The position numbers and the translations under genes were made by a program. A DNA stretch of 11,573 nt, from positions 1-11,573 of the forward strand of contig JACPQH010000058.1 in NCBI GenBank assembly GCA_016190585.1. Reading direction: 5' to 3'. Source of the stretch: Chloroflexota bacterium. Its GTDB lineage: Bacteria > Chloroflexota > Dehalococcoidia > Dehalococcoidales > RBG-16-60-22. Positions 1-7,084 of this stretch are shown piece after piece. Under the pieces are notes generated by a model. That model was given only the letters and a program-made list of their open reading frames with translations. It was not told the origin of the DNA and searched no databases. Position 1 is the first letter of the stretch; the number at the start of each line of letters is the position of its first letter.

Positions 1-882
1 CCCGCACGCCATGGCCTCGAGCAAGGCCTTGGGCATTCCCTCCCACAACGACGGCAGCGCGAAAACCTCGTACCTGTTCAGTAACGAGGGCAGCTCATGG
101 TTGGGCATGTTCCCCAGCAGCTTCAGCTTGATGTCTAATGCTTCGGCGTAATCCCTCAGGTCTTTCCCCTGCTCCCCCGAGCCGATGATATCCAGAGTAT
201 ACGGCAGGCCGCGTAAAGCCTCAAGCAGGGCGGGGAGATTTTTCTGGGGGTTGAGCCGGCCGAGAAAACACAGCGAGCCCCCGGTCTTGGCCGTATCCAG
301 TGGCTTGAAGATATCGGTCTCCACGTAGTTCGGCACGACGACGGGGATGGCGCGCGGGCGGTACCGGGCGGCGATATAGCGGAAACCGGCCTGGGACGTG
401 GTGATGATGCCGTCCGCCAGCCCGTAGGCCAGCCTTTCCAGGCCGGATACCAGCCGGTTAAAAAGGCCCCGTTTTTTTACCGCGATATCGTCCGAGAGCA
501 CGTAGCCCGTCCGGACCAGTAGCTTCTTCCGGTACAGGACTTTGGCCAGAACGGCGCTCCAGGCGCCCCACATCTGGTTGGTCTTGAGAAAGTGGATCTT
601 TTTCAGCAGCCGCCGGTGGATAAACGGCATCAGGAACGAGTAGAGCAGGTCGTTCTTCACGCCTTTTTTGGGCACGATAACGATATTCTCCGCGAGGCAG
701 TCGCGGAAGCCGGTCTCTTCAGGGCCGCCGTAAGTAAAGAAATATATCTCGCGGAAATGCTTGCTCAGCTCGTTGTAGAGCGCGACCTCGCGGGCAAGCA
801 TCCCCCTTTCGCGCCAGGCCTCGAGCGAGACGCCGCAGGTAAAAAAGAGGGCCAGACTCTTATCTTTCAGTCGCGTCGGCAT
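1..882 (-). CDS. Glycosyltransferase, GT4-like (GT-B fold), C-terminus cut by window edge
   Basis: The gene reads from ATG at 882 to the window edge with no stop, giving 294 codons. It probably transfers a sugar from a nucleotide-sugar donor to a surface glycan or lipid carrier on the cytoplasmic side. The N-terminal half (about 1-190) looks like a GT-B acceptor domain. The C-terminal domain starts around FLGRLNPQKN (about 206-215), continues through a DIIGSGEQ strand, and ends in EGMPKALLEAMACG at 281-294. That last stretch carries the E-x7-E pair (E281, E289) that binds donor in GT4-type enzymes. Roughly 60-90 residues should lie beyond base 1. The start overlaps the methyltransferase end by 23 bp, with no clear Shine-Dalgarno, so translation is probably coupled. 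Family is secure; the donor and acceptor cannot be read from sequence. It is the last visible gene of the minus-strand sugar cluster. Confidence 0.88.
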   Translation of the reverse strand, partial: MPTRLKDKSLALFFTCGVSLEAWRERGMLAREVALYNELSKHFREIYFFTYGGPEETGFRDCLAENIVIVPKKGVKNDLLYSFLMPFIHRRLLKKIHFLKTNQMWGAWSAVLAKVLYRKKLLVRTGYVLSDDIAVKKRGLFNRLVSGLERLAYGLADGIITTSQAGFRYIAARYRPRAIPVVVPNYVETDIFKPLDTAKTGGSLCFLGRLNPQKNLPALLEALRGLPYTLDIIGSGEQGKDLRDYAEALDIKLKLLGNMPNHELPSLLNRYEVFALPSLWEGMPKALLEAMACG

Positions 883-1519
883 CGTTCAAGGCGATAACCG
901 CCCAGATCTCCCCGAACCGGGTGCAGGCGCTTTGAATGCGCATGCCCGCGGCCGCCAGCTCGGCCTCGAGGCTGGCCATGGTATATTCGATCTTGTGGTC
1001 GCGGTCCAGGCGGTAATCTATATCCAGCTCCTTCTTGTAGTACGTGAGCCAGTCCCGGTCCAGAGCCGGCACCCTGAGGAGCAGCCGGCCGGCCATCCCC
1101 TTCAGCCGGGCCAGGAAATCATGACGGTCCACGATGTGCTCCAGCACGTTCGACAGGACGACGACATCGTATTTAATGGCGGGCTGCCAGGCGGCGGCGT
1201 CCGCCAGAACATAGGTGATGTTTTCCCGGCGGAAGTCCTGCCGGGCGGCGGCGATGCTCGCCGGGGAGTGGTCCAGGGCGGTTACGGTCCCGGCTTTGGC
1301 GGCGATGTCATAGGTGAGGAAGCCGTTGCCGCAGCCGATATCCAGCACCGAGTCCCCCGGCTTGATGTTCTCCACGAAGAACCGGTGATAGTCCATCAGG
1401 CGGTGCTTGGGGTGGGTGCCGCCTTCGGCCACGATGCTCAGGCCCGAGATCTGGCGGTAACAGACGTTATTCAATCGCATCAGCAGCCGGGTCAGGAAAC
1501 GGGCGGCCTGTCTCTTCAA
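860..1519 (-). CDS. Class I SAM-dependent methyltransferase
   Basis: About 219 residues from a TTG at 1519, which lies one base past the stop of the dehydrogenase gene. The frame is open up to another TTG at 1567 (235 residues), and an internal ATG lies at 1480. I prefer 1519 because of its position by the upstream stop and because the residues just after it (LLMRLNNVCYRQISGL) look like normal family sequence, but no good ribosome site decides it. The Rossmann motif I is VLDIGCGNG (58-66 from the 1519 start), followed by an acidic residue at the end of strand 2 (TALDHSP), a DAAAW motif II region and VVVLSNVLEHI as the post-II strand. A GGTHPKHRLMDYH segment precedes motif I. It most likely methylates a sugar, lipid or glycan intermediate made by its operon partners. 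The substrate is unknown. Confidence 0.82.
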   Translation of the reverse strand: MKRQAARFLTRLLMRLNNVCYRQISGLSIVAEGGTHPKHRLMDYHRFFVENIKPGDSVLDIGCGNGFLTYDIAAKAGTVTALDHSPASIAAARQDFRRENITYVLADAAAWQPAIKYDVVVLSNVLEHIVDRHDFLARLKGMAGRLLLRVPALDRDWLTYYKKELDIDYRLDRDHKIEYTMASLEAELAAAGMRIQSACTRFGEIWAVIALNDADATER

Positions 1520-1520
1520 T

Positions 1521-2768
1521 CTACCAGCAGATGCCCTCGTAGACCCTGGCTTGCCTGGCACGCTCAATCCCCCGCCCGTCGATAACTACCCGACCGCGGT
1601 AATCAAGATCACGGAACTCGTCCCACTCGGTAATAATAAGAACGGCGTCAGCCCCCATGACCTCTTCTTTGCTGGCGTAGGCGACCTCTGGAAACAGCTT
1701 CCGGAATCCGGCAGCGGCCAGGGGGTCGTAGGCCTTGACACTGGCGCCGGCCTGCAGCAGGGCGCGGACTACGGCGATGGCCCGCGAGTCCCTGATATCT
1801 TCCGTGCCCGGTTTGAAGGCCAGCCCCAGCACGCCGACCGTGGCGCCCGGCAGCGTGACGTGCTTCTTCAGAAGGCTCAGGAACAGCCGGGTCTGCTTCT
1901 CGTTCTGGTCGTGGACGGCGCACAGCAGGGACGGCTCGTAGGCGGCGTCCCGGGCGCTGGCGCACAGGGCTTTGAGGTCTTTGGGCAGGCAGGAGCCGCC
2001 GAAACCCAGCCCGGCGTTAAGGAAATCGGGGCCGATACGCTTATCGAGGCCCATGCCCCGGGCCACCTCGCGGACATCGACGTCCAGGTTTTTGCAGATG
2101 TTGCCGATTTCATTGATGAAGGATATCTTGGCCGCCAGGAAGGAGTTGGAGGCCAGCTTGATCATCTCGGCGCTGCGCAGGCTGGTGCGGCAGACCGGAG
2201 CGCTGAAGTCCCGGCACAGCTCCTGGAAAAAGTCGCCTGAGCGCGTGTCATACTCGCCGATGATGATGCGGTCCGGGTGCATGAAGTCGTAAACGGCCTT
2301 GCCTTCCCGCAGGAACTCCGGGCTCATGCAGACACCGAAGTCGCGCCCGGCCTTTTTCCCGGTCCTCTCCAGGGCCGGGATGACGAGGTTCTCGGTGGTG
2401 CCGGGAGGCACCGTGCTTTTGACGCATACCACGGCATAGTCGGGACAGCCCGCCAGCACCTCGGCGATCCGGCGCGAGGCTTCGGCGACCTGGTCGAGCG
2501 ACATCGAGCCGTCGGGGTTAGCGGGCGTGCCGACGCATATCAGGAAAATCTCGGCGCCGTCGGCCAGGCCGTAATCGCTGCCCGCCTCGATGCTGATGGC
2601 GCCCAGCAGTTCGTCCAGGCCCTCCTCGTAGATCGGCGAGGCGCCGTTGTTGATGGTTTCTATCTTTTGCCGGTCGACGTCAATAAGGGTAATCCGGTGT
2701 CCGAGCCGGGCGAGGCAGGCGCCGGCCACCAGGCCGACGTATCCCGAACCGAAAACAGCCGTCTTCAT
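1521..2768 (-). CDS. ugd: UDP-glucose 6-dehydrogenase (UGDH family)
   Basis: 415 residues from ATG at 2768, 5 bp after the epimerase stop. An in-frame start at 2837 would add 23 unrelated residues, while MKTAVFGSGYVGLV is the classic family N-terminus. The enzyme oxidises UDP-glucose twice with NAD+ to UDP-glucuronate in the cytoplasm. The NAD-binding motif GSGYVG is at 7-12, KSTVPPGTTENLV at 117-129 and SPEFLREGKAVYDFMHPDR at 149-167. Lys204 and Asn208 lie in KLASN, and the nucleophile Cys260 is in GFGGSCLPKD. These numbers coincide with those of the well-studied Streptococcus pyogenes enzyme as I recall them. The C-terminal UDP-binding domain carries FKPGTEDIRDS. The SPEFLREG and MHPDR motifs favour UDP-glucose over the UDP-HexNAc dehydrogenase branch. 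No key residue is missing. Confidence 0.92.
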   Translation of the reverse strand: MKTAVFGSGYVGLVAGACLARLGHRITLIDVDRQKIETINNGASPIYEEGLDELLGAISIEAGSDYGLADGAEIFLICVGTPANPDGSMSLDQVAEASRRIAEVLAGCPDYAVVCVKSTVPPGTTENLVIPALERTGKKAGRDFGVCMSPEFLREGKAVYDFMHPDRIIIGEYDTRSGDFFQELCRDFSAPVCRTSLRSAEMIKLASNSFLAAKISFINEIGNICKNLDVDVREVARGMGLDKRIGPDFLNAGLGFGGSCLPKDLKALCASARDAAYEPSLLCAVHDQNEKQTRLFLSLLKKHVTLPGATVGVLGLAFKPGTEDIRDSRAIAVVRALLQAGASVKAYDPLAAAGFRKLFPEVAYASKEEVMGADAVLIITEWDEFRDLDYRGRVVIDGRGIERARQARVYEGICW

Positions 2769-2773
2769 CCCGG

Positions 2774-3712
2774 TCAGGCGGCCGAGGCAACGGGGAACTT
2801 CTTCACGGTTTCGCGGATGCCGTCTTCGAGAGCCCATCGCGGCTCCCAGCCGAAGTTCCTGGCCCGCGAGATATCGGCCAGCGTCTCGCGCGGGTCGCCC
2901 GGCCGGGGCGCTTCATGAACGGGTTTGAGGCTTTTCCCCATTGCCTTGAGGACCATCCCGGCAAGCTGATTGACCGTCGTATTCCGGCCGGCGCCGATAT
3001 TGAAAACGCCCTCGGCGTTATTCTCCAGGGCCAGGACGTTGGCCCGGACGACGTCATCGATGAAGGTGAAGTCCCGGCTCTGCCCGCCGTCGCCGTGGAT
3101 GACGGGCGGCAGGTCTTGCTGAGCCCGGCTGATAAAAGCGGGGATGACGGTCGAATACTGCGATTCGGCGTCCTGCCGCGGACCGTAAACGTTAAAGTAT
3201 CTCAGCGAGGCCGTGGAAAGGCCGTAGATCCGGCGGAAGACGTCGCAGTAATGCTCGCCGGTCAGCTTGCTTACCGCGTACGGCGAGATGGGGTTGACGG
3301 GCATATCTTCCCGCAGGGGCATGATGCTGGTCTCCCCGTAGGCCGAAGAGGATGCCGCGTAGATGACCTTCCGGACGCCGTTTTCGCGGGCGGCGATAAG
3401 GGTGTTCAGCGTTCCGGTGATATTGGTCTCGTTGGTGCCCAGGGGGTCGGCGACGCTGCGCGGCACCCGCGCGAGGGCGGCTTCATGAAAGACGTAGCTG
3501 ACGCCCTGGAGGAGCTTCCGCAGCGCGGGCAGGTCGGTGATGCTCGCCTGGACGAACTCAGCGCCGGGCCGGCGCAGCAGGCTGTCGATATTCGCCATCT
3601 TGCCGGTGGAGAGGTTATCAACGATCAGGACGCTGAAGCCGAGCTCCGCTATCTTCTCCGCGAGGTGCGAGCCGATAAAACCCGCCCCGCCGGTGACGAC
3701 CACTCTTTCCAT
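2774..3712 (-). CDS. NAD-dependent nucleotide-sugar epimerase (extended SDR, WbpP/GalE-like)
   Basis: 312 residues from ATG at 3712, with an AAGGA ribosome site at 3722-3726 (9-base spacer). This is an extended short-chain dehydrogenase/reductase. TGGAGFIGSHL (7-17) binds NAD, D32 follows the second strand, and the catalytic set is the Ser run 121-123 (ASSSAYG) with Tyr145 and Lys149 in SPYAVSK. The segment around VPRSVADPLGTNETNITGTLN and LRYFNVYGPRQDAES resembles the UDP-GlcNAc/UDP-GalNAc 4-epimerases of the WbpP/TviC type more than simple GalE, as I recall those sequences, but substrate assignment by eye is weak. A UDP-glucose 4-epimerase or UDP-glucuronate 4-epimerase is possible, and the latter would fit the neighbouring ugd. 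It is the first gene of the minus-strand cluster. Length is normal for the family and no motif is damaged. Confidence 0.88.
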   Translation of the reverse strand: MERVVVTGGAGFIGSHLAEKIAELGFSVLIVDNLSTGKMANIDSLLRRPGAEFVQASITDLPALRKLLQGVSYVFHEAALARVPRSVADPLGTNETNITGTLNTLIAARENGVRKVIYAASSSAYGETSIMPLREDMPVNPISPYAVSKLTGEHYCDVFRRIYGLSTASLRYFNVYGPRQDAESQYSTVIPAFISRAQQDLPPVIHGDGGQSRDFTFIDDVVRANVLALENNAEGVFNIGAGRNTTVNQLAGMVLKAMGKSLKPVHEAPRPGDPRETLADISRARNFGWEPRWALEDGIRETVKKFPVASAA

Positions 3713-3769
3713 GTTATCCGTTCCTTCGGCCAGGCTTGTTTATAGCGCCCTGGTTCATGCCTGAGCCCC

Positions 3770-3782
3770 GTCTCTTTGAGAC
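3770..3782. repeat. Small perfect inverted repeat at the epimerase start site
   Basis: GTCTC-TTT-GAGAC is a 5-bp inverted repeat with a 3-base centre. It sits directly downstream of the -10 box of the minus-strand promoter (3783-3788), across the expected transcription start. It could be a repressor half-site pair or a tiny 5' hairpin in the transcript. At this length chance is a real alternative. Confidence 0.35.
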
Positions 3783-3811
3783 AATATAAGGCATACCGCC
3801 GGCTTTTGCAA
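3783..3811 (-). promoter_or_regulatory. Sigma-70-type promoter for the minus-strand sugar cluster
   Basis: Read on the minus strand: -35 TTGCAA (3811-3806), a 17-base spacer and -10 TATATT (3788-3783). The -35 matches the TTGACA consensus at 4 of 6 positions and the -10 matches TATAAT at 5 of 6, with ideal spacing. The start should fall near 3776, giving a leader of about 65 bases before the epimerase ATG at 3712. The region is AT-richer than the surrounding coding DNA. Confidence 0.62.
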
Positions 3812-3853
3812 GGGGTAAATAGCCAAAAGACACTGAATGTGCCAGCAGGCATT

Positions 3854-3883
3854 TTGCCTTTACGCCGCGCCGTGCGGTATCAT
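3854..3883 (+). promoter_or_regulatory. Candidate promoter for the DUF1616-dctM block
   Basis: -35 TTGCCT (3854-3859), an 18-base spacer, and -10 TATCAT (3878-3883; 5 of 6 to consensus). The same -35 hexamer TTGCCT is used by the pyrR promoter candidate at 7146. Transcription would start near 3890 and give a leader of about 60 bases before the DUF1616 start. The promoter is divergent from the sugar-cluster promoter, with about 40 bp between the two -35 boxes. Confidence 0.5.
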
Positions 3884-3889
3884 ATGGCT

Positions 3890-3949
3890 ACCCGCTAAGC
3901 CCCCGTATCTTCAGGTAATGACTTCTTCCGCCCGGCGGGTTTTTGTTTA
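3890..3949 (+). promoter_or_regulatory. Leader of the DUF1616 gene with terminator-like end
   Basis: The predicted leader ends in GCCCGGCGGG followed by TTTTTGTTTA and then the ATG. Two competing pairings are visible. One is a short local hairpin, CCGC (3928-3931) with GCGG (3935-3938), just before the T-run. The other is a longer-range helix of ACCCGC (3890-3895) with GCGGGT (3935-3940), a perfect 6-bp match. Either would put a GC stem directly upstream of the T-run and mask the only purine-rich stretch that could serve as a weak Shine-Dalgarno. This looks like an attenuator or a sequestered ribosome site, but stems are short and I recognise no known riboswitch class. Confidence 0.35.
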
Positions 3950-4399
3950 ATGAGCAAGGGACGATTACATTTTCGGAGGTATCTGCTTGCCGTCGTTCTC
4001 GGTGCGGCGCTGCTGGGGGCGCTGGCTTACCTCGCTTATCTCTTTACCCAGCCGGGCAGCGACGCGAGGCTCACCGAGTTCTATCTGCTCGGCGGCGGCG
4101 GCCGGGCGGGGGGCTACCCGACCAGCCTGGCGGCGGGCGAACCGGCCGCGGTAACGGCGGTTATCGTGAACCGGGAATACCGCGAGATGAGCTACCGCCT
4201 GGTGGTCAGCGTGAACGACGCCGTGGCGCGGGAAATCTCCCCGATACAGCTCCCCGATAAAGGCCAATGGGCGCAGACAATCGGGTTCTCCCTGCCCGAG
4301 GCCGGGGAGCATCAGAAGGTGGAGTTCCGGCTCTACGTCCCGGGAACGCCGGAGGCCTACCGCTCGCTGTTCCTATGGGTTGACGTCAGTGAAGGTTAG
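3950..4399 (+). CDS. DUF1616 domain-containing membrane-anchored protein
   Basis: 149 residues. A basic N-terminus (MSKGRLHFRR) leads into one hydrophobic segment at about 11-32, likely an uncleaved membrane anchor or signal. The rest is a soluble outward-facing domain. Recognisable family features are TEFYLLG near 42-48, a glycine-rich turn, GYPTSLAAGE, an IVNREYREMSYRLVV strand pair, and the ending VEFRLYVPGTPEAYRSLFLWVDV. These match the C-terminal part of DUF1616 proteins. As I know the family, many members have several additional membrane helices at the N-terminus, so this is a short form. The fold looks like an immunoglobulin-type beta domain (inference). Its function is unknown. It lies 80 bp before dctM on the same strand and may be cotranscribed with it. 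There is no strong ribosome site before the ATG. Confidence 0.75.
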   Translation: MSKGRLHFRRYLLAVVLGAALLGALAYLAYLFTQPGSDARLTEFYLLGGGGRAGGYPTSLAAGEPAAVTAVIVNREYREMSYRLVVSVNDAVAREISPIQLPDKGQWAQTIGFSLPEAGEHQKVEFRLYVPGTPEAYRSLFLWVDVSEG

Positions 4400-4414
4400 A
4401 CCGCGTCAACGGCG

Positions 4415-4462
4415 AGGCGGCGCAACCGCCTGAGGTCCGAATAAGGCAGCGGGGATGCTGCC
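4415..4462 (+). other. Two small hairpins between DUF1616 and dctM
   Basis: AGGCGG-CGCAA-CCGCCT (4415-4431) and GGCAGC-GGGGAT-GCTGCC (4445-4462) are each 6-bp perfect stems. Neither is followed by a T-run, so they are not classic terminators. They could be mRNA-processing or stability elements separating DUF1616 from dctM, or chance in GC-rich DNA. Confidence 0.35.
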
Positions 4463-4479
4463 GCGAAAAGGCGGTCGGG

Positions 4480-5772
4480 ATGATAGCAGTCGTCGCCGCG
4501 TTCCTCATATTCTTGACGCTGATAGCCATCGGGACCCCGGTATTTTTCGGAATCTTCATCGGCGCGGGCGTCGGGCTTTACCTCGTGCAGGGCTGGAGCG
4601 CCCTGTGGTCCTTCTTTTCCCTGAGCCTGCACACCGTTATCGCCCAGTACACCTTCGCCGTAATCCCGATGTTCATCCTGGTGGGCACGCTCGCTGAATC
4701 CGGCGGCCTGGGGGTCCGGGCCTACCAGTCTTTCCACAAGCTCGTCGGCCACGTCAGCGGCGGGCTGCTGATCAGCACCACCCTGGCGGCCGCGGCCTTC
4801 GGCGCCTGCAGCGGCTCGACGGTTGCCTCGGCCGCCCTGTTCTCCAAGATAGCCCTGCCGGAGCTCAGGAAATACCGGTATTCCGAGTCTTTGAGCCTGG
4901 GAGCCATCGCTACCGCCGGCAGCCTGGCAACGCTGATACCGCCGAGCATCATGATGGTCATCTTCGGCATCCTGTCCAACACGTCCGTCGGCTACTTGCT
5001 TATCGCGGGTATCGTGCCCGGTCTATTGCTCACCGGCCTCATCACGGTGCTCATCTACGTGGTGGCGAAGATGAACCCGCGGATGGCCCCGGTCAGGGTA
5101 GAGCCGGTCTCGGTGAGCGAGCGCCTGATGACGCTGCCCCGGATCTGGCCGTTGATCGCCATTTTCCTGATAATCATCGGCTCCATCTGGAGCGGCGTGG
5201 TCACGGCCTCCGAAGCCGGGGCGCTGGGGGTGGTGGTGGTCCTGTTCTGGAATTTCCTTATCCGGGTCCGCGTCAAGAGCATTCTCGGGGCTTTCCGCGA
5301 TGCGGCCGTTACCTCGTGCCAGATCATGATCCTGATCGTGGGCGGGCTGATGCTCTCCAAGGTGGTGGCCTACTCGGGGCTGCCGGCCGATATTATCAAC
5401 TGGATAACGGTAAACAGCATGCCCCTCACTTCGGTCTGGGCGCTGACGATCCTGATGTGGCTTGTCCTGGGAATGCTCATCGACTCCACCTCGCAGCTGG
5501 TGCTTACCGTGCCCTTCATCTTCCCGGTAATGACCGGCCTGGGCGCCGATCCGCTGGTAATCGGCATCGTGGCGATCGTGATGATCGAGGTGGGCGTTAT
5601 CACGCCGCCGGTTGGGTTTAACTGCTACGTGGTCTCATCCATCGCCGGCGTGGACCCGGCAGTGGCTTTTAAAGGCATCTTTCCCTTTTTCGCGGTCCTT
5701 CTGGTCGTGGTGGTGGTATTGATTGCCGTGCCATCCCTGAGCACCTGGCTGCCGAATCTGGCTTTTGGTTAG
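4480..5772 (+). CDS. dctM: TRAP transporter large permease subunit DctM
   Basis: 430 residues with about a dozen hydrophobic segments and the normal length for DctM. It is the 12-helix-type inner-membrane subunit of a tripartite ATP-independent periplasmic transporter, using an ion gradient to import an organic acid or similar solute delivered by the binding protein. Signatures are the N-terminal IGTPVFFGIFIGAGVGL, the QYTFAVIPMFILVGTLAE region, the FGACSGSTVASAALFSK block, the AGSLATLIPPSIMMVIFGI block, and the C-terminal VGVITPPVGFNCYVVSS. It starts with ATG after only a weak purine stretch and ends 4 bp before dctQ. Placing dctM before dctQ and dctP is not the usual dctPQM order. The gene itself shows no damage, but its partners do. 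The substrate cannot be told. Confidence 0.93.
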   Translation: MIAVVAAFLIFLTLIAIGTPVFFGIFIGAGVGLYLVQGWSALWSFFSLSLHTVIAQYTFAVIPMFILVGTLAESGGLGVRAYQSFHKLVGHVSGGLLISTTLAAAAFGACSGSTVASAALFSKIALPELRKYRYSESLSLGAIATAGSLATLIPPSIMMVIFGILSNTSVGYLLIAGIVPGLLLTGLITVLIYVVAKMNPRMAPVRVEPVSVSERLMTLPRIWPLIAIFLIIIGSIWSGVVTASEAGALGVVVVLFWNFLIRVRVKSILGAFRDAAVTSCQIMILIVGGLMLSKVVAYSGLPADIINWITVNSMPLTSVWALTILMWLVLGMLIDSTSQLVLTVPFIFPVMTGLGADPLVIGIVAIVMIEVGVITPPVGFNCYVVSSIAGVDPAVAFKGIFPFFAVLLVVVVVLIAVPSLSTWLPNLAFG

Positions 5773-5776
5773 AGAT

Positions 5777-6319
5777 ATGGAGAGTACGGTTTCTGAAGAA
5801 AGGGGCGTCCTTCTCATAGTGTCGCGCGTGCTTGACCGGGTGAAGCAGCTCAATTACTGGCTGCTGGCGATCCCCATGATAGCGCTAGTGGGCATGTTCT
5901 TCCTTGACGCCGCCAACGTGCTTACCATCAGGGTTTTCGGTTTTCGCGCCACGCCCTCGCAGAAGGAGCTGATCGAGGAGCAGCTGGTACTGGTGGTGTA
6001 TATCGGCCTGACCTACGTGCTGCTGGGCCCGGGCCATATCAAAACGGACATGGTGAAAAACCACCTCAAGCCATTGATGCGCTTTTTCGCCGACCTGGTG
6101 AGCGACCTGGCGATGCTGTCGCTGGCGGTGTTCACAACGGTGGCCACCTCGTCGGGCACCATTGTTTCCTACAGACCAGCGGGCCGGAAACCCTGCCGGC
6201 GGTGCGGGACGGCGCGGTCCAGCTCGCTAACCCGCCGCCGTCTTACTTCCCCGGCGAGGAACCGCTGCACAACCTGTTCAACGCTACCAAGATCCCCACC
6301 TCTTCCGCGGTGGCCATGA
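5777..6319 (+). pseudogene. dctQ: Truncated TRAP small permease subunit DctQ
   Basis: The frame opens at ATG 5777, 4 bp after the dctM stop (a TTG at 5765 is also in frame), and closes at 6319. Residues 1 to about 131 look like DctQ. The first helix is around YWLLAIPMIALVGMFF, followed by the typical QKELIEEQLVLVVYIGLTYVLL segment with GHIKTDMV after it, then a third helix MLSLAVFTTVATSSGTIVSY. The fourth helix and C-terminus expected of this roughly 160-180-residue family are absent. From about 6170 onward the frame encodes an Arg/Cys/Ser-rich string that is out-of-frame dctP sequence. DctQ normally pairs with DctM in the membrane and is needed for transport, so this product is probably non-functional. 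Either a deletion or an assembly join is responsible. Confidence 0.8.
6160..6180. other. Deletion or misassembly junction between dctQ and dctP
   Basis: Upstream of here the coding frame is DctQ (codons in phase with 5777); downstream it is DctP (codons in phase with 6202). In the DctP frame, recognisable sequence begins at TSGPETLPAVRDGAVQLAN, whose first codons are at 6175-6204. In the DctQ frame, the last plausible residues are TIVSY, ending near 6171. The end of dctQ and the start of dctP, including its signal peptide, are both missing. The two parts meet out of frame. Confidence 0.7.
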
Positions 6320-7047
6320 GGGCTGTGTTCGACATGGAGTACGGCGACGGCGAGATCGCCAAGATACTCGAGGCGGAAGCAAGGTATAACAACATCAAGT
6401 ACCTGATGTGGCAGCCGATGGAGTACGTCTTTATCAGCAAGAACCCCATCAACAAGCTGGCCGATCTGAAAGGGCTCAAGATGCGGGCTACCGGCATCTA
6501 CGATCCCATGGTCCAGAAGAAGTTTGGCGGCATACCCGTCGCCCTCTTCGCCCCGGAGTTCTACGAAGGGCTGGCCCGGGGAACGGTCGATACCATACCC
6601 GTGTACGGCGAGGTTATCGTGCCCCTGAAGCTGCATGAGGTCGCCCGGTATTTCAGCTTCGGCTTCGGCGCCATCAACTCGGAGCCGGTCGTCATTAACC
6701 TCGATGTCTGGAACAGCTTCTCGCCGGATATCAAGGACGCCTTCGCCAACATCGACTTCCTCAAGCAGTCCACCGAGAAGTTTATCGCCATATGGGAGGA
6801 CTTCCACGAGAAGGACTGGAAAATCGTCAAGGACTCCGGCGTGACCTTCGTCCAGGTCGACCCGGCGGAGCAGCAGCAGATTTACGATGCCTGGATCGAG
6901 GTCACCATCCAGGCTTACCCGGCGGAGCTGGCCAAGGTCGGTAAAGAAGCCCAGGCCCTCCTGGTGCTCGATGCCTGGCTCAAGGCCACCACCGGCCAGC
7001 CCCTGAGCTACTGGGACCAGAAGTACGGCATCACGCGCAAGAAATAG
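6175..7047 (+). pseudogene. dctP: TRAP solute-binding protein DctP, N-terminus missing
   Basis: Homologous sequence runs from about 6175 to the TAG ending at 7047. The first possible start in frame is GTG at 6202 (281 residues), which lies inside conserved sequence and is not a credible true start. Visible family features are PETLPAVRDGAVQLAN, the DLKGLKMRATG segment with the conserved substrate-facing arginine region, the EFYEGLARGTVDT helix and PLKLHEVARY. The C-terminal half ends in LSYWDQKYGITRKK. DctP proteins are usually about 320-350 residues with a cleaved signal peptide, so roughly 70-100 residues including the export signal are lost. The product could not reach the periplasm. The remaining frame has no stops or frameshifts, so any loss is recent or an assembly artefact. 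Confidence 0.8.
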
Positions 7048-7084
7048 CCCCCGGCAAGTTCCGGCAAAGACCGGGATTAACAAG

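Noticed and set aside
2769..2837. N-terminal extension of ugd to 2837
   Set aside because: The extra 23 residues would lie inside the epimerase gene and are Arg-rich with no homology; MKTAVFGSGYVG at 2768 is the family start.
592..3745. Several plus-strand open frames of 200-276 codons opposite the methyltransferase, ugd and epimerase genes
   Set aside because: The minus-strand frames carry the Rossmann and catalytic motifs and are packed as an operon; the plus-strand translations match no family I know.
3943..4260. Open frame of 105 codons overlapping the DUF1616 gene
   Set aside because: It begins at a TTG in another frame and has an Arg/Gly/Pro-rich translation, while the overlapping frame has a membrane anchor and DUF1616 motifs.
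6202..7047. DctP as a complete gene starting at GTG 6202
   Set aside because: The GTG falls inside conserved family sequence (AVRDGAVQLAN), upstream codons in the same frame continue the homology, and there is no signal peptide.
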